From the NCBI GenBank assembly GCA_002794735.1, contig NBAZ01000009.1, forward strand, positions 558,001 to 622,000: DNA of 64,000 nucleotides. Reading direction: 5' to 3'. Below, piece after piece: positions 12,414 to 23,700 of the stretch. The stretch is from Pyrrhoderma lamaoense. Its lineage: Eukaryota > Basidiomycota > Agaricomycetes > Hymenochaetales > Hymenochaetaceae. Each line of letters starts with the position of its first letter. Positions within the stretch are counted from its first letter, which is position 1. The notes below the pieces were generated by a model. The model was not told the DNA's origin. It saw nothing but the letters and a program-made list of their open reading frames with translations, and made no database searches. The position numbers and the translations under genes are program-made.

Positions 12414-14324
12414 AAGTTACGATAAAAAGTAGTGCTAGTAATATCTGACATGTAAACATAGACTTGAAAGTGTGCTCAGTTGAAGCTACACGGACAGCAA
12501 TGTGTATTTAGGTATTATCTCAAGAAGATTGGTTATGTCTTGTTACATATACGTGTTTGCAAAATGGTTGTGGTGTTTGTCTGTTTGCCATGTTAAGTAT
12601 CTACTTTACCAAGTTACCGGAACTGTAGGAATGGAGACGCTAAGAACCGTCACGAAGAGGTTGAAGCACAGGCGCTTAAAGCCCTTTAAGGTCATAGATT
12701 CTTTCTTTTGTTACAGTCTAAGTCTTGTGCATCCAGAAAAAATCAGGTGGCTTTTGGTCAGCAGATTAGTCATAAACAATGAGCACATACATATCTATGA
12801 TATATAATATATATATATATATAAATATTATTATACATATTGCATGAACGACTTCTGTCGACCTTCCACAAATCGAGTCTGAACAAAGCGATACATGTCA
12901 TTTTTTGTTTAACGATTACGGTTTGAATTTACATATAAAAATAGGAAAGGCGGCCGGTAAAGTGAATGTCCGATTACCGGTGTTAACGGATGTCAATTGT
13001 TACTTCATTTTACTTCTTTCTTTAAGACTGCAGAGACTACAGTCCTTCTATAGTCTGAGTCTTACTCTGATTTAGCACAATCTTGAGTTGTTATCGAGTA
13101 TAGATGCATGCTCATCAAATTTATGCTCTCTCGAAAACGTTTTACAAATATTCACTTACAAGAGGAGGTAATTAAGGAAGTTTCTTCCTTCAAGTTTCAT
13201 AAACTTGAAAGAGTAGCCTTTATATAAAAAAAACTGTACTGCATTTGTGTATCGTTTCAGTTTACAGTGAAAGAGTCTGGCACGTTGTACAGTGGTATCC
13301 AGGCCTCTTATAGTGCTCTTCTGCCTGGTATGAATCGTCTTCCGTATCTTTTTTAGGGACACGGAGCACACAGAGGAATGGTGGCCATACCAAAAAGGAA
13401 TACACAGGTTAGCCTTAGATTTGCATCTTCAATCCTACCTAGCATCATAAAATACTAAACTAGAAACATATTAAATCATCTTTAATCTCACAGTGGAGAG
13501 ATTTCTCATCTTCTATCTTCACACATATGCTGCGGTGCTAAAAATCTGTAGTAGTGTTTCAGTCAGAAACAATAGAACCAAGTAGTATAATCCCTTCTCA
13601 TCGGCAATTTCTGCTTCTACTTTTTCTAACGACAGTCCACGCTTTATGGTAAGAATCGAGGTATAAAAGACGACAAAAAAGGCCTTAAGAATCTAGACGC
13701 TGGCCACACCGCCGGGAGAGTGACCTGTCCGGAAATGTCCTTCAAATAAGTATATCAAAAAGAAAAACCGATTCATCCGTGATTTATCATCAGGAAACGA
13801 TCACATCTTGAAACGAAATACCGTACTTAAACCTTCAATTAATACCTTTCTTGTATCTTTTCTTCATCGCTGTCTCAAGTTGAGTGGTTGAGTGTGGATG
13901 GTTGGCTGATATGATGATAAATATTGAGGGTTCCATCGGCTTACTCCCACGGCGGGCTTATTGATGTTGTCGCAAAAGGAATGTTTTACAACAATCATAT
14001 ACCCCACACAAACTGCTTGTTAAATAAGTACGTGCTTTGAATATGTGTGATAACTGGTTGACATCGGCAATGGTGATGCGGGGCTTTCGAACATGTGCTC
14101 CAGTCATATCGACATGCCAATAATGCCTGAATAATGTGAGGGCGGGTTTTCTAAACGCTAATCGTTATGGCAGAAATTGAAAATGTCAGGAGGATCACAA
14201 TGGGGTCACTTGGGATATCGTCAGTTTGACATACTGTAGACTCGTCAGTGAACTTCAGGAAGGTATAAAATGGTATAGTGTAGTCTGTTTGGAGGTCCAC
14301 TCTTGCCAAAGGTTACTTGTTCAG
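12414..14324. other. 1.9-kb intergenic region with TA microsatellite
   Basis: No gene is recognised between PPCS and the first DUF6533 gene. A short TA-rich microsatellite lies near 12798-12830. GC-richer patches near 13690-13735 and 13940-13960 have no coding or tRNA signature. This gap is the border between the conserved block and the accessory block. Confidence 0.5.
12798..12830. repeat. TA-rich microsatellite
   Basis: An almost pure run of alternating T and A just downstream of the PPCS 3' flank. It has no evident function. Confidence 0.7.
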
Positions 14325-16126
14325 ATGGATTCCTCAGTGGAGCTCTCACAGGTTGAGCTTAACGATAGATTGAGCTCGATTACAAAATCTATCATGGGTA
14401 AGGCATAGCGTGTATCTTTCCAAATAGTATACCTAATTCACAATAACAGTTTCTTTAACGACTGCCTTCTTTTACTACTGTGGTGAGTACCTTGGATAGT
14501 TAATGTAGCATGAAGATTGACTCATTAAACTCTTCTTCATACTAGTTACCCATCTGGATGATGAGGTATGTACTTTTTTCAGTACTAAGAAAGCCTTAAT
14601 TGAGCAATACTCAGGTTGAATATATCTGGGTGAGCTTTGATCTTCTGCGAAGGAGTGTGCTATTAATTTGTGTAAAGTCAAGGAAATGGAATTTGGGGAA
14701 GGTTATGTACCTGATGGTTGGTCCTATATTAGTTAGGTTCAAATATATAGCTTATCATATATGACAGACACGCTACTGTGGAGCCACATATATGATGCGA
14801 GTTGATTACCGTTAGAATGAACCATTAATTTTGACCGAGTACCACCACAGATTTCTTCACCTGGCTACGGTTAGTTACGGCTATACCAATGGCCCAACTT
14901 ACAATTCTAAAGATAATGGAGTATGTACTGCACTTTTTCACCCTTATTACTACTGTTGATTATACCAGCCATATATAGGTGTGACATATGGTAAGCGTTG
15001 AATTAGCAAAGGATGCATCTATAGGATTAATGACTATCTTGGTCAGGGCATACACTAGCACGTGCTCTTATCGGTTTAGTATTAAGTAGTCTTTCTGGAA
15101 TACTAGCTGAAGGTGGGTCATCGGAATTGACTTACATATATTTGGTGGTTCCATTAGACTGAAATACTCATATAGTCATTTTACTTATGCGTGTGTACGC
15201 AATTTACGGACGAAGTAAATGGATTCTCTCCTTCTGTATTCTCTCGATCTTGACTTTCATAGCCATCATCGCACTGAGTCTTCAAAATGTTTTTCAGCTT
15301 CGTTAGTCGAAAATTCTCATTCACATCTATACAGTTCTAACACTGATCCATATAGTTGAAGCTGCTAATTCTATGTGCAATGACAGAATACTTGATTGTC
15401 GAGGTCATATGGGAAAAGAAGTTTCATCCGTATTTGGGTTTAAAAACTTTTGGTTAAATGCCTCACTACCAAGGGTCACATGGGTTTGGGTGTTCCTTTC
15501 CTTCTTGGAGCTCTTTCTCTTTGTCCTAGTAGCTCGAAAAACAGACTATAGAATTTGGTGTAAACGCAGATCGAAGTCATCATCTCTTCCACACGATGTT
15601 ATGGCTATTTTGGCGAAAGACTCGGTCATCTATTTCGCGGTGTGAGTAGTATTTACTTCCGCTTCCATGAGTATGAGTAATGTCAATAACATAAAATCAC
15701 TTATAGTATATTCTCTCTCGCTGTATCAGTAGCAGTACTCTCCTTCATGTTCATCATTCATACCTCAGATACTATCTCTGGAATGGATCTACATGTATGC
15801 ATATTTTTCATGCTAACTATCCTTTTCTAACTTTCTTGTAGACACTTCTAACCAATCAACTCCTTTGGTGTGAAATCGTAATCATCGCGACAATGACAAT
15901 ATTAACTCCTAGAATGTTGATAAACATACGCTCAGAGGTATACAACCAGGATGTAGCCAGTTTGTCTTCTAGTGTAGATACACTAACCTGGAATACTAGC
16001 CCCATATTGGAGTCTACCCGAAACTTGGGGAGATCTTCAGTCAGCGTATGACGATTCCCTTATTCTAAGAGAAAGAATAAAGCTTTTAATCCGGATATGA
16101 CTCGGATATTGACGGGAAGAATCTGA
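14325..16126 (+). CDS. DUF6533 seven-helix membrane protein, copy A
   Basis: About 13 exons: 14325-14397, 14450-14482, 14546-14565, 14615-14629, 14678-14716, 14768-14810, 14851-14920, 14969-14978, 15047-15112, 15176-15301, 15356-15641, 15707-15794 and 15842 to about 16126. The N-terminal THLDDEVEYIW is the DUF6533 signature, spread over microexons of 20 and 15 nt. Later come ILLMRVYAIYGRSKWIL, the hydrophobic WVFLSFLELFLFVLVA, a basic loop, FSLAVSVAVLSFMFII and TPRMLINIRSEVY, together seven hydrophobic segments. The family is common in Agaricomycetes and of unknown function; a receptor-like role is often supposed. The exon 6/7 join is one base off; a missing G at the donor near 14810 would fix it. 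Copy B shares intron positions. The stop position is approximate. Confidence 0.8.
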
Positions 16127-16206
16127 AATCGAAATAATTATCATGTGTATCACAAGTCTGGTAGAGTAGAAAGAATTCCATAGATTATGTGAAGTATCAG
16201 TTTTCG

Positions 16207-16292
16207 TTATAGTAAGTCAGTCTGATAAGTACAAGGGAGGAAAGATTTTTGTCCATGCTTCCCCCTTCTTAATTTGCGTAAAGTCCAGGAAG
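16207..16292 (-). pseudogene. relic of a NACHT-WD40 gene 3' end
   Basis: On the minus strand, LDFTQIKKGEAWTKIFPPLY matches the last codons of the full NACHT-WD40 gene ending at 20707 (LDFTRIKKGDEWTKIPPPLW). Only this ~85-bp end survives. Five bases upstream of it (16298) the foldback element begins, so the rest of the gene was probably lost when the element inserted or recombined. It lies downstream of DUF6533 copy A, just as the full NACHT-WD40 gene lies downstream of copy B. Confidence 0.8.
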
Positions 16293-16297
16293 TCACT

Positions 16298-17110
16298 GTA
16301 GGACCAGCTAAGTGCTTGGCCGGTCGTCGTGCATTTATAATGCACATTGTAACTCGCCCGGAAAGTCCATTGCTACTACTCGGCCGCGCGCCTGGTCCAT
16401 TTCTCTTACTATCTAGCTTCACTTTCTACTCTTACTCAAGGATAGGGTTCGTTTATATGGCCCCCTCGTTTCTGATAGCTTAAACCCACCGTCCAGTGGC
16501 ATATAGCCACCTGGACGCCGAGAACTAAACTTTAGGTCAGAGTTTGACCTTTGTGTTGTATTTAGTGGCGAGGACTTGGGGTTTAGAGTCTGCCTACAAC
16601 AGACACGATGCTCAGGCTCAGATTTGAGGGCTAAAAAGCGAGCAACTCGACTTCGGCCGAAAAAGATAGAGACCTTGGGGCGAGCTGAGACTTTTCAGAC
16701 CAGTAAAAGTAGTAGAAACGGACTGTACTTTGAGATAAAAGTGTATGTATTTCAGTCTGCCCGGGCAACTTGCAGTACGGTCAGAGCGTTACAAGCGCAT
16801 CCGGGCAGCCTAATAAAGCTGCACAGTCGTACATAAAGTGTACAGGCGACTATCAGAGTGCTACTTCCGGGGGGGGGGTGGATAGATTGAGGTGGAATTC
16901 ACTAAATAACTACGGACGAAAAGTTAAAGCTATCAGAAACGAGGGGGCCATATAAACGAACCCTATCCTTGAGTAAGAGTAGAAAGTGAAGCTAGATAGT
17001 AAGAGAAATGGACCAGGCGCGCGGCCGAGTAGTAGCAATGGACTTTCCGGGCGAGTTACAATGTGCATTATAATTGCACTACGACCGGCTATCTAGTTAG
17101 TTAGTCCTAC
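16298..17110. mobile_element. foldback/MITE-like element with long terminal inverted repeats
   Basis: The left arm (16298 to about 16480) starts GTAGGACC. It returns as reverse complement in the right arm (about 16925-17110), which ends GTCCTAC. The arms match over roughly 170-180 bp with scattered differences. The ~440-bp centre has no transposase-like ORF, so this is a non-autonomous element. Between the left arm and the centre is an imperfect hairpin (GTCCAGTGGC ATATA GCCACCTGGAC, 16488-16515). A poly-G run lies at 16869-16878. A further arm is at 63490-63724 and a divergent partial copy at 19880-20290. No clear target-site duplication was identified, so the superfamily is not assigned. 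Confidence 0.82.
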
Positions 17111-17610
17111 ACCGTCAATATCAACTTGAGGCGGACCAATTACAACTAAGGTGTATTGCAATAGTCCAACCCCAAGTGTGTACTGAAAAATACCTTGCGT
17201 CGGGTTAGGATCACAAATCCCGATGCAGGTTTCGGCATAATGATAAGAAACTGTTTCAAGCCGTGAAAATTTATAGGCTAGATAGGACTTCGAGTTCATG
17301 ATATCCTAATTGTTTGTTGATATCCCCGAGACTTTTCCCACTCGGGGACAATGTTCCTTAAATGGACATCTTAAGTCAATCTGTTTTTACCTATTATAAC
17401 TGTCTTGAGTCTATTAATTGCTTAACACCGATATGCCTCATACTTTCGACACATATTCGATCCTTTCGCATCAATCATGGCTCAAGCTTACGAATGCTCA
17501 CTAAAAAATTCAAGCTGTCACCTGCTAGCATTGCCACTCAGCCTTAAGAAAGTATATAGTACGTGTAGTGTACTTTGAATAGACCACCGAGCTACCAACC
17601 AACACAGAGG
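17111..17610. other. spacer before DUF6533 copy B, with a strong hairpin
   Basis: No gene is seen. A perfect 8-bp inverted repeat (TCCCCGAG / CTCGGGGA, loop about 10 nt) lies near 17321-17348 and could form a stable stem-loop in RNA. The rest is AT-rich. Confidence 0.5.
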
Positions 17611-19350
17611 ATGAGCGTTGTCGAGGATCTCTCGCAACTTGAGTTAATTGCTCGGTTAGGGACTATTTTTAAATCAATTATAAGTGAGACTCAGTATCTG
17701 TTCACCTATCACTTATTACTTTCATCTGATACAAGTCACTAGTTTCTTTATCAACAGCTTTCTTTTATTATTGTAGTGAGTACATTAAGGATTTATACCA
17801 GCGACAGGTTACTTATTGTATCTCACTTTCACATTAGTAACCCACCTAGATGATGAGGTCAGTAATACATGATACTTTGCTAAAAGATAACGGGTTGATG
17901 ATTTGATAGGTGGAATATATATGGGTAAGCCACTCTTATATGCGAATGAACATACTTATGGATTGTGTGAAGTCAAGGAAGCGGACTATTGGAAAGATTT
18001 TATATTTGGTGGTTAGTTTCAGTCGTGCGATTTAATGGCAACCCACTAAACTTCTACAGACACGATATTTCGGGGCCGCTTTTGTGATGTACGTTGCACG
18101 GTGCTATTATGATTGATACTTATGGGCGAATCTTCACTCCAGATTCTTAATTTTGATCACTGCCGGTTACGGATATAATGACACTTCATTACTCACCCCA
18201 TCAAAAGATCAGGTACGTGGTCTTCTTTTTCTTATATGCATTACTACTTTCTGATTATATCAGTCGTCAACAAAGAATACGCTTGGTGAGAAGATATTAG
18301 ATTTCACAAATAATTAGGTACTCACAATTATGATTGATGCATTGTAATGCAGAATTTGTTCAAGGCAATACATTCGTTTTACTTTTATGTGTTCTTCTTG
18401 GTCTTTTGGCACAAGGTGATTCTATATTTTGATTATATGCAAGCTTATCATGGATTTATTCAAGTTCAGCTATTCAGCTCTTACGAATCCATGCAATTTA
18501 TGGGGGAAACAAGTGGATTATACTATTCAACATTCTCTCCACTTTGGCAACGCTAGCTACCCTTGCCTATAGCATACAAGCTTCTGTTCGGTTTGGTTAG
18601 TCTTCAGATAATCTCATAGATGCTTCCTCCCTCTAACTTGTATGGGTATAGATATAATTTTCGGACTCGCGTGTAATGATGGAATAACTACTAGTAACTG
18701 CCACGGTACAGGTAATAACAAGAGGATGGATTTTTCCACCTTCACAACAGATATATTCTGGGAAAACGCCTTCGAGAGCAATTTCTCTTACGCAGAATAT
18801 ACACTGGTCTGGCTTGGTTATTCCATTCTTGAGTTCATACTCTTTATCTTAGTAGTAAGAAAGGCAAATTACAGAATCTGGTGGAAATCCAGATCATCGT
18901 CGACTTCACATAACCATGACATCATGGCTATATTAGCAAGGGACACGACTGTGTATTTCGCTATGTAAGCTCTCTCCCCCATGCGTGGATATTCTGATAT
19001 TAATAGTTGGGTTTTATTCAAGTACATTCTCCCTTGCTGTGGTAGGAACAATACTATCTTTTCTCGGGGAAACTCGTGGTCCAGTTACTAGTCCTGTAAC
19101 GAGTGATAAAGCAAGTTTATCCCTGTATTAAGAGCCTATCTTGCTAATCTTCCTTTAGGTGGTTCTCCACAACCAGATGAAATGTTATAAAGTTGTGTCT
19201 ACAGCAATAAGGGCAATATTAGCACCTCGGATGTTGCTAAACATACGTTCTGAGATCTATAACCCACATGTAACCAGTCTTCCTTTTGATATGGTTACAC
19301 TACATTGGGATACAAGATCTCCTACAACATTTAGAAGATTGCCAGAGTAG
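17611..19350 (+). CDS. DUF6533 seven-helix membrane protein, copy B
   Basis: Thirteen exons: 17611-17683, 17743-17775, 17838-17857, 17910-17924, 17973-18011, 18060-18100, 18143-18212, 18264-18285, 18353-18415, 18470-18595, 18652-18964, 19023-19095 and 19159-19350. They total exactly 1080 nt (359 aa). The start MSVVEDLSQLEL and the THLDDEVEYIW signature match copy A, as does the NAG-free loop SYGY/GYGY. LLRIHAIYGGNKWIILFNIL, YTLVWLGYSILEFILFILVV and LAPRMLLNIRSEIY fill the remaining helices. The first five exons (73, 33, 20, 15, 39 nt) have identical lengths in both copies, so the duplication kept the gene structure while the proteins diverged strongly. Function unknown; plasma-membrane location is inferred. 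It is followed at once by foldback-element remains and the damaged NACHT-WD40 gene. Confidence 0.87.
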
Positions 19351-19879
19351 AGGGAGCTTTGCTTACTATCAACAAGATGCGAAGACTGGAAACTTGTAAG
19401 GGGCAAACTTGATTAAACGAAAGATCTCGAATGAACTAAGTAGTTTAGTGGTTTGTATAAAGAAGGTCTAAATTTTATACAAGTTTTCTTTTTTTATTCT
19501 GGAGCGGGACGAGCTTGTTGATGATGATAAATACTGTATAGGCTTTTTCAGCTCCTCAGTACTATGTTATGGATCGTTTGATAGTGGTAGTATGTCATGA
19601 TCTATCCTACACCTTCAACTTTCATTATCTTTCCGTTGTGGAAAGACTTTGAAATCTTACCGTATATTCTCTATATTTTGGACAGAATAGTATCATATAT
19701 TAAGAGCTTACATGCTACTGTAAGGAAATACTTAGAGTTTGTATCAGTCCTTTCGTCTGTGTTTCAAGGAATACAGAAAAACTAAAGAAAGAATAGTTTG
19801 TGAGTTGCCCTTACAGTCGTCATCTAAGACAATCACTACTAACGCTTGGACGCACTATCTTGAAAACGAATACACCTGT
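19351..19879. other. spacer between DUF6533 copy B and element remnant
   Basis: About 530 bp without a recognisable gene. The plus-strand ORF at 19597-19785 has no family features. Confidence 0.5.
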
Positions 19880-20290
19880 GTAGGGCCAGATAAGTAGATA
19901 GCCGGACTTAGTGCTTTTGTTATGCACTTTCCGACCTGTCTGGAGAGCCCTCTACATGTAGTTCAACTACTGTAAAGCCCGGGTAGACTACTATTATATT
20001 ATCTCCTTACTTTCGACCACGGTTTCGGCTCATTCCTATCACTAATCAGCTTCAATTTCTATTCTTACTTGAGGATAGTGCTCATCCATATTCCCCCCTC
20101 GATTCTGATACCCTAAACGTTTCGTCTAGTGGCATATAGCCACTTGGAAGCCATGCTTTCCCTTGTTATATACCCTTTATCTCGCCTTTTAGTATATAAG
20201 CCCCGAAATCGAGCTAGAGCGTCGTGTCTGGTGTAGGCAGACAGTAAACCCCGAGTCCTCGCCACTAAATACGACTATAAGTTCAAACCA
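19880..20290. mobile_element. divergent partial copy of the foldback element
   Basis: It begins GTAGGGCCAGATAAG, close to the element end at 16298. It holds the same hairpin in altered form (TCTAGTGGCATATAGCCACTTGG near 20111-20136). It then contains, on the opposite strand, the centre block with CGTGTCTGGTGTAGGCAGAC and CTCGCCACTAAATACGA, matching 16560-16615. One arm plus part of the centre remain. Identity to the 16298 copy is clearly lower, so it is an older insertion. Confidence 0.7.
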
Positions 20291-20706
20291 TGGTGTAAAG
20301 ATAAGTTTTCACCTACCTTCAAGTTGCTTAGGCTCATTGAAAAAAATAAAAACTAAATGCGAGCGTCAGACATCGAGAAACTGAAGGTAAAGGTAGTGTG
20401 CTTTCCCTATTAAAGAACAGGTAATACTTATAACAGTCACTCAAGTGCATACGCATTGTCAGTGAGTTCTACCGCAAAAAAGGCTTATTGGCAAGCCTAA
20501 AGTCAAAGGTAGGTATAATACATGTAAAATAAACTATTATCATCCCCTTATTTTATGAGAAAGGCTAAGGCTTATGAAGACAGATATGACTCGAGAGTTG
20601 ACGGAAGAAGTTAATTGATGAATATCGTAATTAAACGTCAAGTGGAATAGCAATAATTTCACAGATAATGCGAAGCATCGATTTGATAATTAGTAGATCA
20701 GACTGA
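20291..20706. other. 3' flank of NACHT-WD40 copy 1
   Basis: About 415 bp with no gene. The stretch near 20571-20660 resembles 16095-16200 (both contain GATATGACTCG followed by TTGACGG), supporting an ancient duplication of the DUF6533 plus NACHT-WD40 3' ends. Confidence 0.5.
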
Positions 20707-23700
20707 TTACCACAAAGGGGGAGGTATTTTTGTCCATTCGTCCCCCTTCTTAATTCGCGTAAAGTCCAGCTTCGTGATGAGGGTGCCCTGGATATTAGAC
20801 GGCTTCTTGAAGTGGATACTGTTTGGCGAAGATTCGGAGGAAGCCATATGAGTAGATTACTATCCCTGTCAGTCAACCAACCGTCCCTTCCTCCTTGTTG
20901 CTGGTATATGCTATCCAGAGTCCAGATTCGGACTGTCCCATCATATGAACCAGAAGCAAAGTATTTGCCGCTGGGGAAGGAACTGACAGATGTAACATGT
21001 CTTGAGTGTCCTTCGAGTGGGCCATTAAGAAGATTCCCAGTCGAAGCATCCCATATGCATATATTGTTATCTTTTGAGCTTGACAGGATTTGTTTTCCAT
21101 CGGGTAAAAAGCATACTGACAAGACCTCATTTTTGTGTCTCATTTCAAAAATGGCTCTTTATTCTCGGCATTCCAGACTCGTATCGTGTGATCAGATGCC
21201 CCAGAGGCTATTAGACGGCTATCACGAGAATATGCTACGGAGTGAATCTCGCCAGAATGCCCTTGAAGCGTAGAAAACAAACGACCAGTTTTAGTATCCC
21301 ATATACGGATTTTTGCATCATATGCCCCAGTTACGATCTTCTTGCCATCTGGTGAGTATGCAATCGAATTTATCACGCTACGCACTTTAAGTGGCCCAAT
21401 AATCAGCTTGCCACTCTCAAAGTCCCAAGTACAAATTGTCTCGTCGTAAAAACCTGAAGCGATGTGCTTTCCGTTTGGCGAAAAAGCAATTGATCTGACG
21501 TGACCTGTATGACATCTTAGTATGGCAGTGTTACCATTCGCTAGATTCCGAACTATGACGTCTTCGCAATCAATACATGCGAGTATCATATCGTCGATGG
21601 GTGAAAATGTAATTTGACCTCGAAATCCTTCTTTGAATGGGCCAAATGCGAGTTTTCCGCTGAGTGAATCAACAACACAAACTTCTTTCCTTCCCCATCA
21701 GCTGAGGCTATATAACACCCACTTGCAGACACTGAAACTGACGAAAACTTGCTTTCAACTTGAGACTCGCTTTTGCTAGTTACTCCACCTGCAACATCCC
21801 AAATCTTGATTGTTCCATCCCAGTGTCCAGATAGGAAACGAATACCATCGGGAGAAAATGCCAGACTACTGCACCGTCTGCTTCCCTCAAAGTATTTTGG
21901 TGGTTCTTCACTATTACTCATATTCCACATAGTTATATCTACATCATCGGCACCCACTAGGATGTTGAGGCCATCAGGTGAGTATGCGACTGAGTTCACG
22001 AAATCATCAACCTCATATCTACGAATCTCACACCTAGAGATACTTGCCAAATGCGAACTGTTCCGTCTCAGGAGCCTGATACGATGTCTTCTCCGTTGGG
22101 CGAGAAAGCGACAGAAAGGACAGAATCCTTGTGTCCTCTGAGTGGAGAAAATGCCATCTCCCTACTTTGCACCATCCATACTATGACAGATCTGTCAGTC
22201 GATCCTGATGCAAGGTATAGGCCATCAGGGGAGAACGAGACGGAGGTAACCTCCTCGGTATGCCCTTTCAGTAGGTTTTCATCCATCGTTATGTCCTCTA
22301 GTTCCCAGAGTTGAATTGTGCTATCAGATATTCCCGATGCAAGAAGGTTTCCACGAGGCGAGAATGCAACGCTGCTCACCCATACAATTATACCCTCGGC
22401 TCTGCTACTTGCACCTTGTTTACATATGAATCCTTGAAGCAGGTCTCCATTGAGAGCACATGATATTGTAGTTGTCCCGTCCTCCAAACCTGATGCGATG
22501 TACTTACCGTCAGGGGAGAAAGTTATACACTTGACGGCTATAGAACTCTCATCGAGTTGTTTGCTAATTATCTCCCGCCACTGCGTTCCACATGCAGATA
22601 CCACCACCCCCTTCGATCCAGATGCAACACATGATCCATCGGAGAAAATTTACAGACAAGATTGAGCCTCGTTGACCATGTATAACCTTCATACATGCGC
22701 TTCTCCGTTTATCACCAACGTATTCGACTTGATTGGCTGAGTTCGCGTACGCTGCGTAGTGCTTCGAGATAACAGATTCCTCCTTGGTAAATGGAAGGAA
22801 GGTACAGTATATGTGGGGCATACTTTGGGAAATTGGATCCGAAAATATACAAGCCTGACGATAAGCATCTCGAAGAAACGCTGAAAGCTCTGGATCTTTG
22901 TTCTGTTTGTACGGCACAGTCAGACTTGTTTTAATATGCTATAAAAATATCACTCACCGCAAGCCATGATATGGCATGCACCAACATGGTCCCAACATGA
23001 AGTTCGAATGCTCCTGTCAGGCTCAACACCTCGAACCAGAATAGAAGTTTATCTTTCGTGAACACCTTCAATTGATCATGTAATACCTCCGAGTAGCCCA
23101 CATCCTGTAGATGGTACATCCAGTTACAGCATACATATTGAGAAATGGTTGGGATATACTTCTTAACACGCCCCCGAGATCAGGTACGTCTTCATTTCGT
23201 ACGAAGGAAGACTCAAGGTGACACATGTTAAAATGCAGCTCTTCCTTCATCCGATCAAAGCATCTACTAGCAATCATAATCTTCTGCTCCTCGATGTCTA
23301 TGTACCATTTCTCGCCCTTACACGATACCAAGTAATCGTAGAAGGATGCATGATGAATCTTTATCGGCTGACCAGGCTCATACATGATGAGTGATCGGAG
23401 ACCAGAGAGAAGTTCCTCAGTCGTATCTTGCTCTAGTCCTAATATACTATCGATTTCGTTGTCTGTCAGTGGAACTCTTCCAAAGAAGATGAGAGAGAGA
23501 ATGTTCGCAAAATTATATCTTCCCTCTTCGTCCCAATCTACCGAATTCTCCAGCACCGTCACATATAGTTCGTTAAGATCAAGCATTTTCGCATCTCTCA
23601 CTAGTCGGTCTAGGATCACAAACCGCTTTGCTTTCCTTTCAGATACAAATTTGACTGCCGTCGATGCCCATATGAACAGCCCTCCAGCATTGAAAGCAAG

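Noticed and set aside
16298..17110. Element considered as a Helitron because of the hairpin
   Set aside because: Long terminal inverted repeats and the lack of a hairpin close to a CTRR end do not fit; a foldback/MITE type is better supported.
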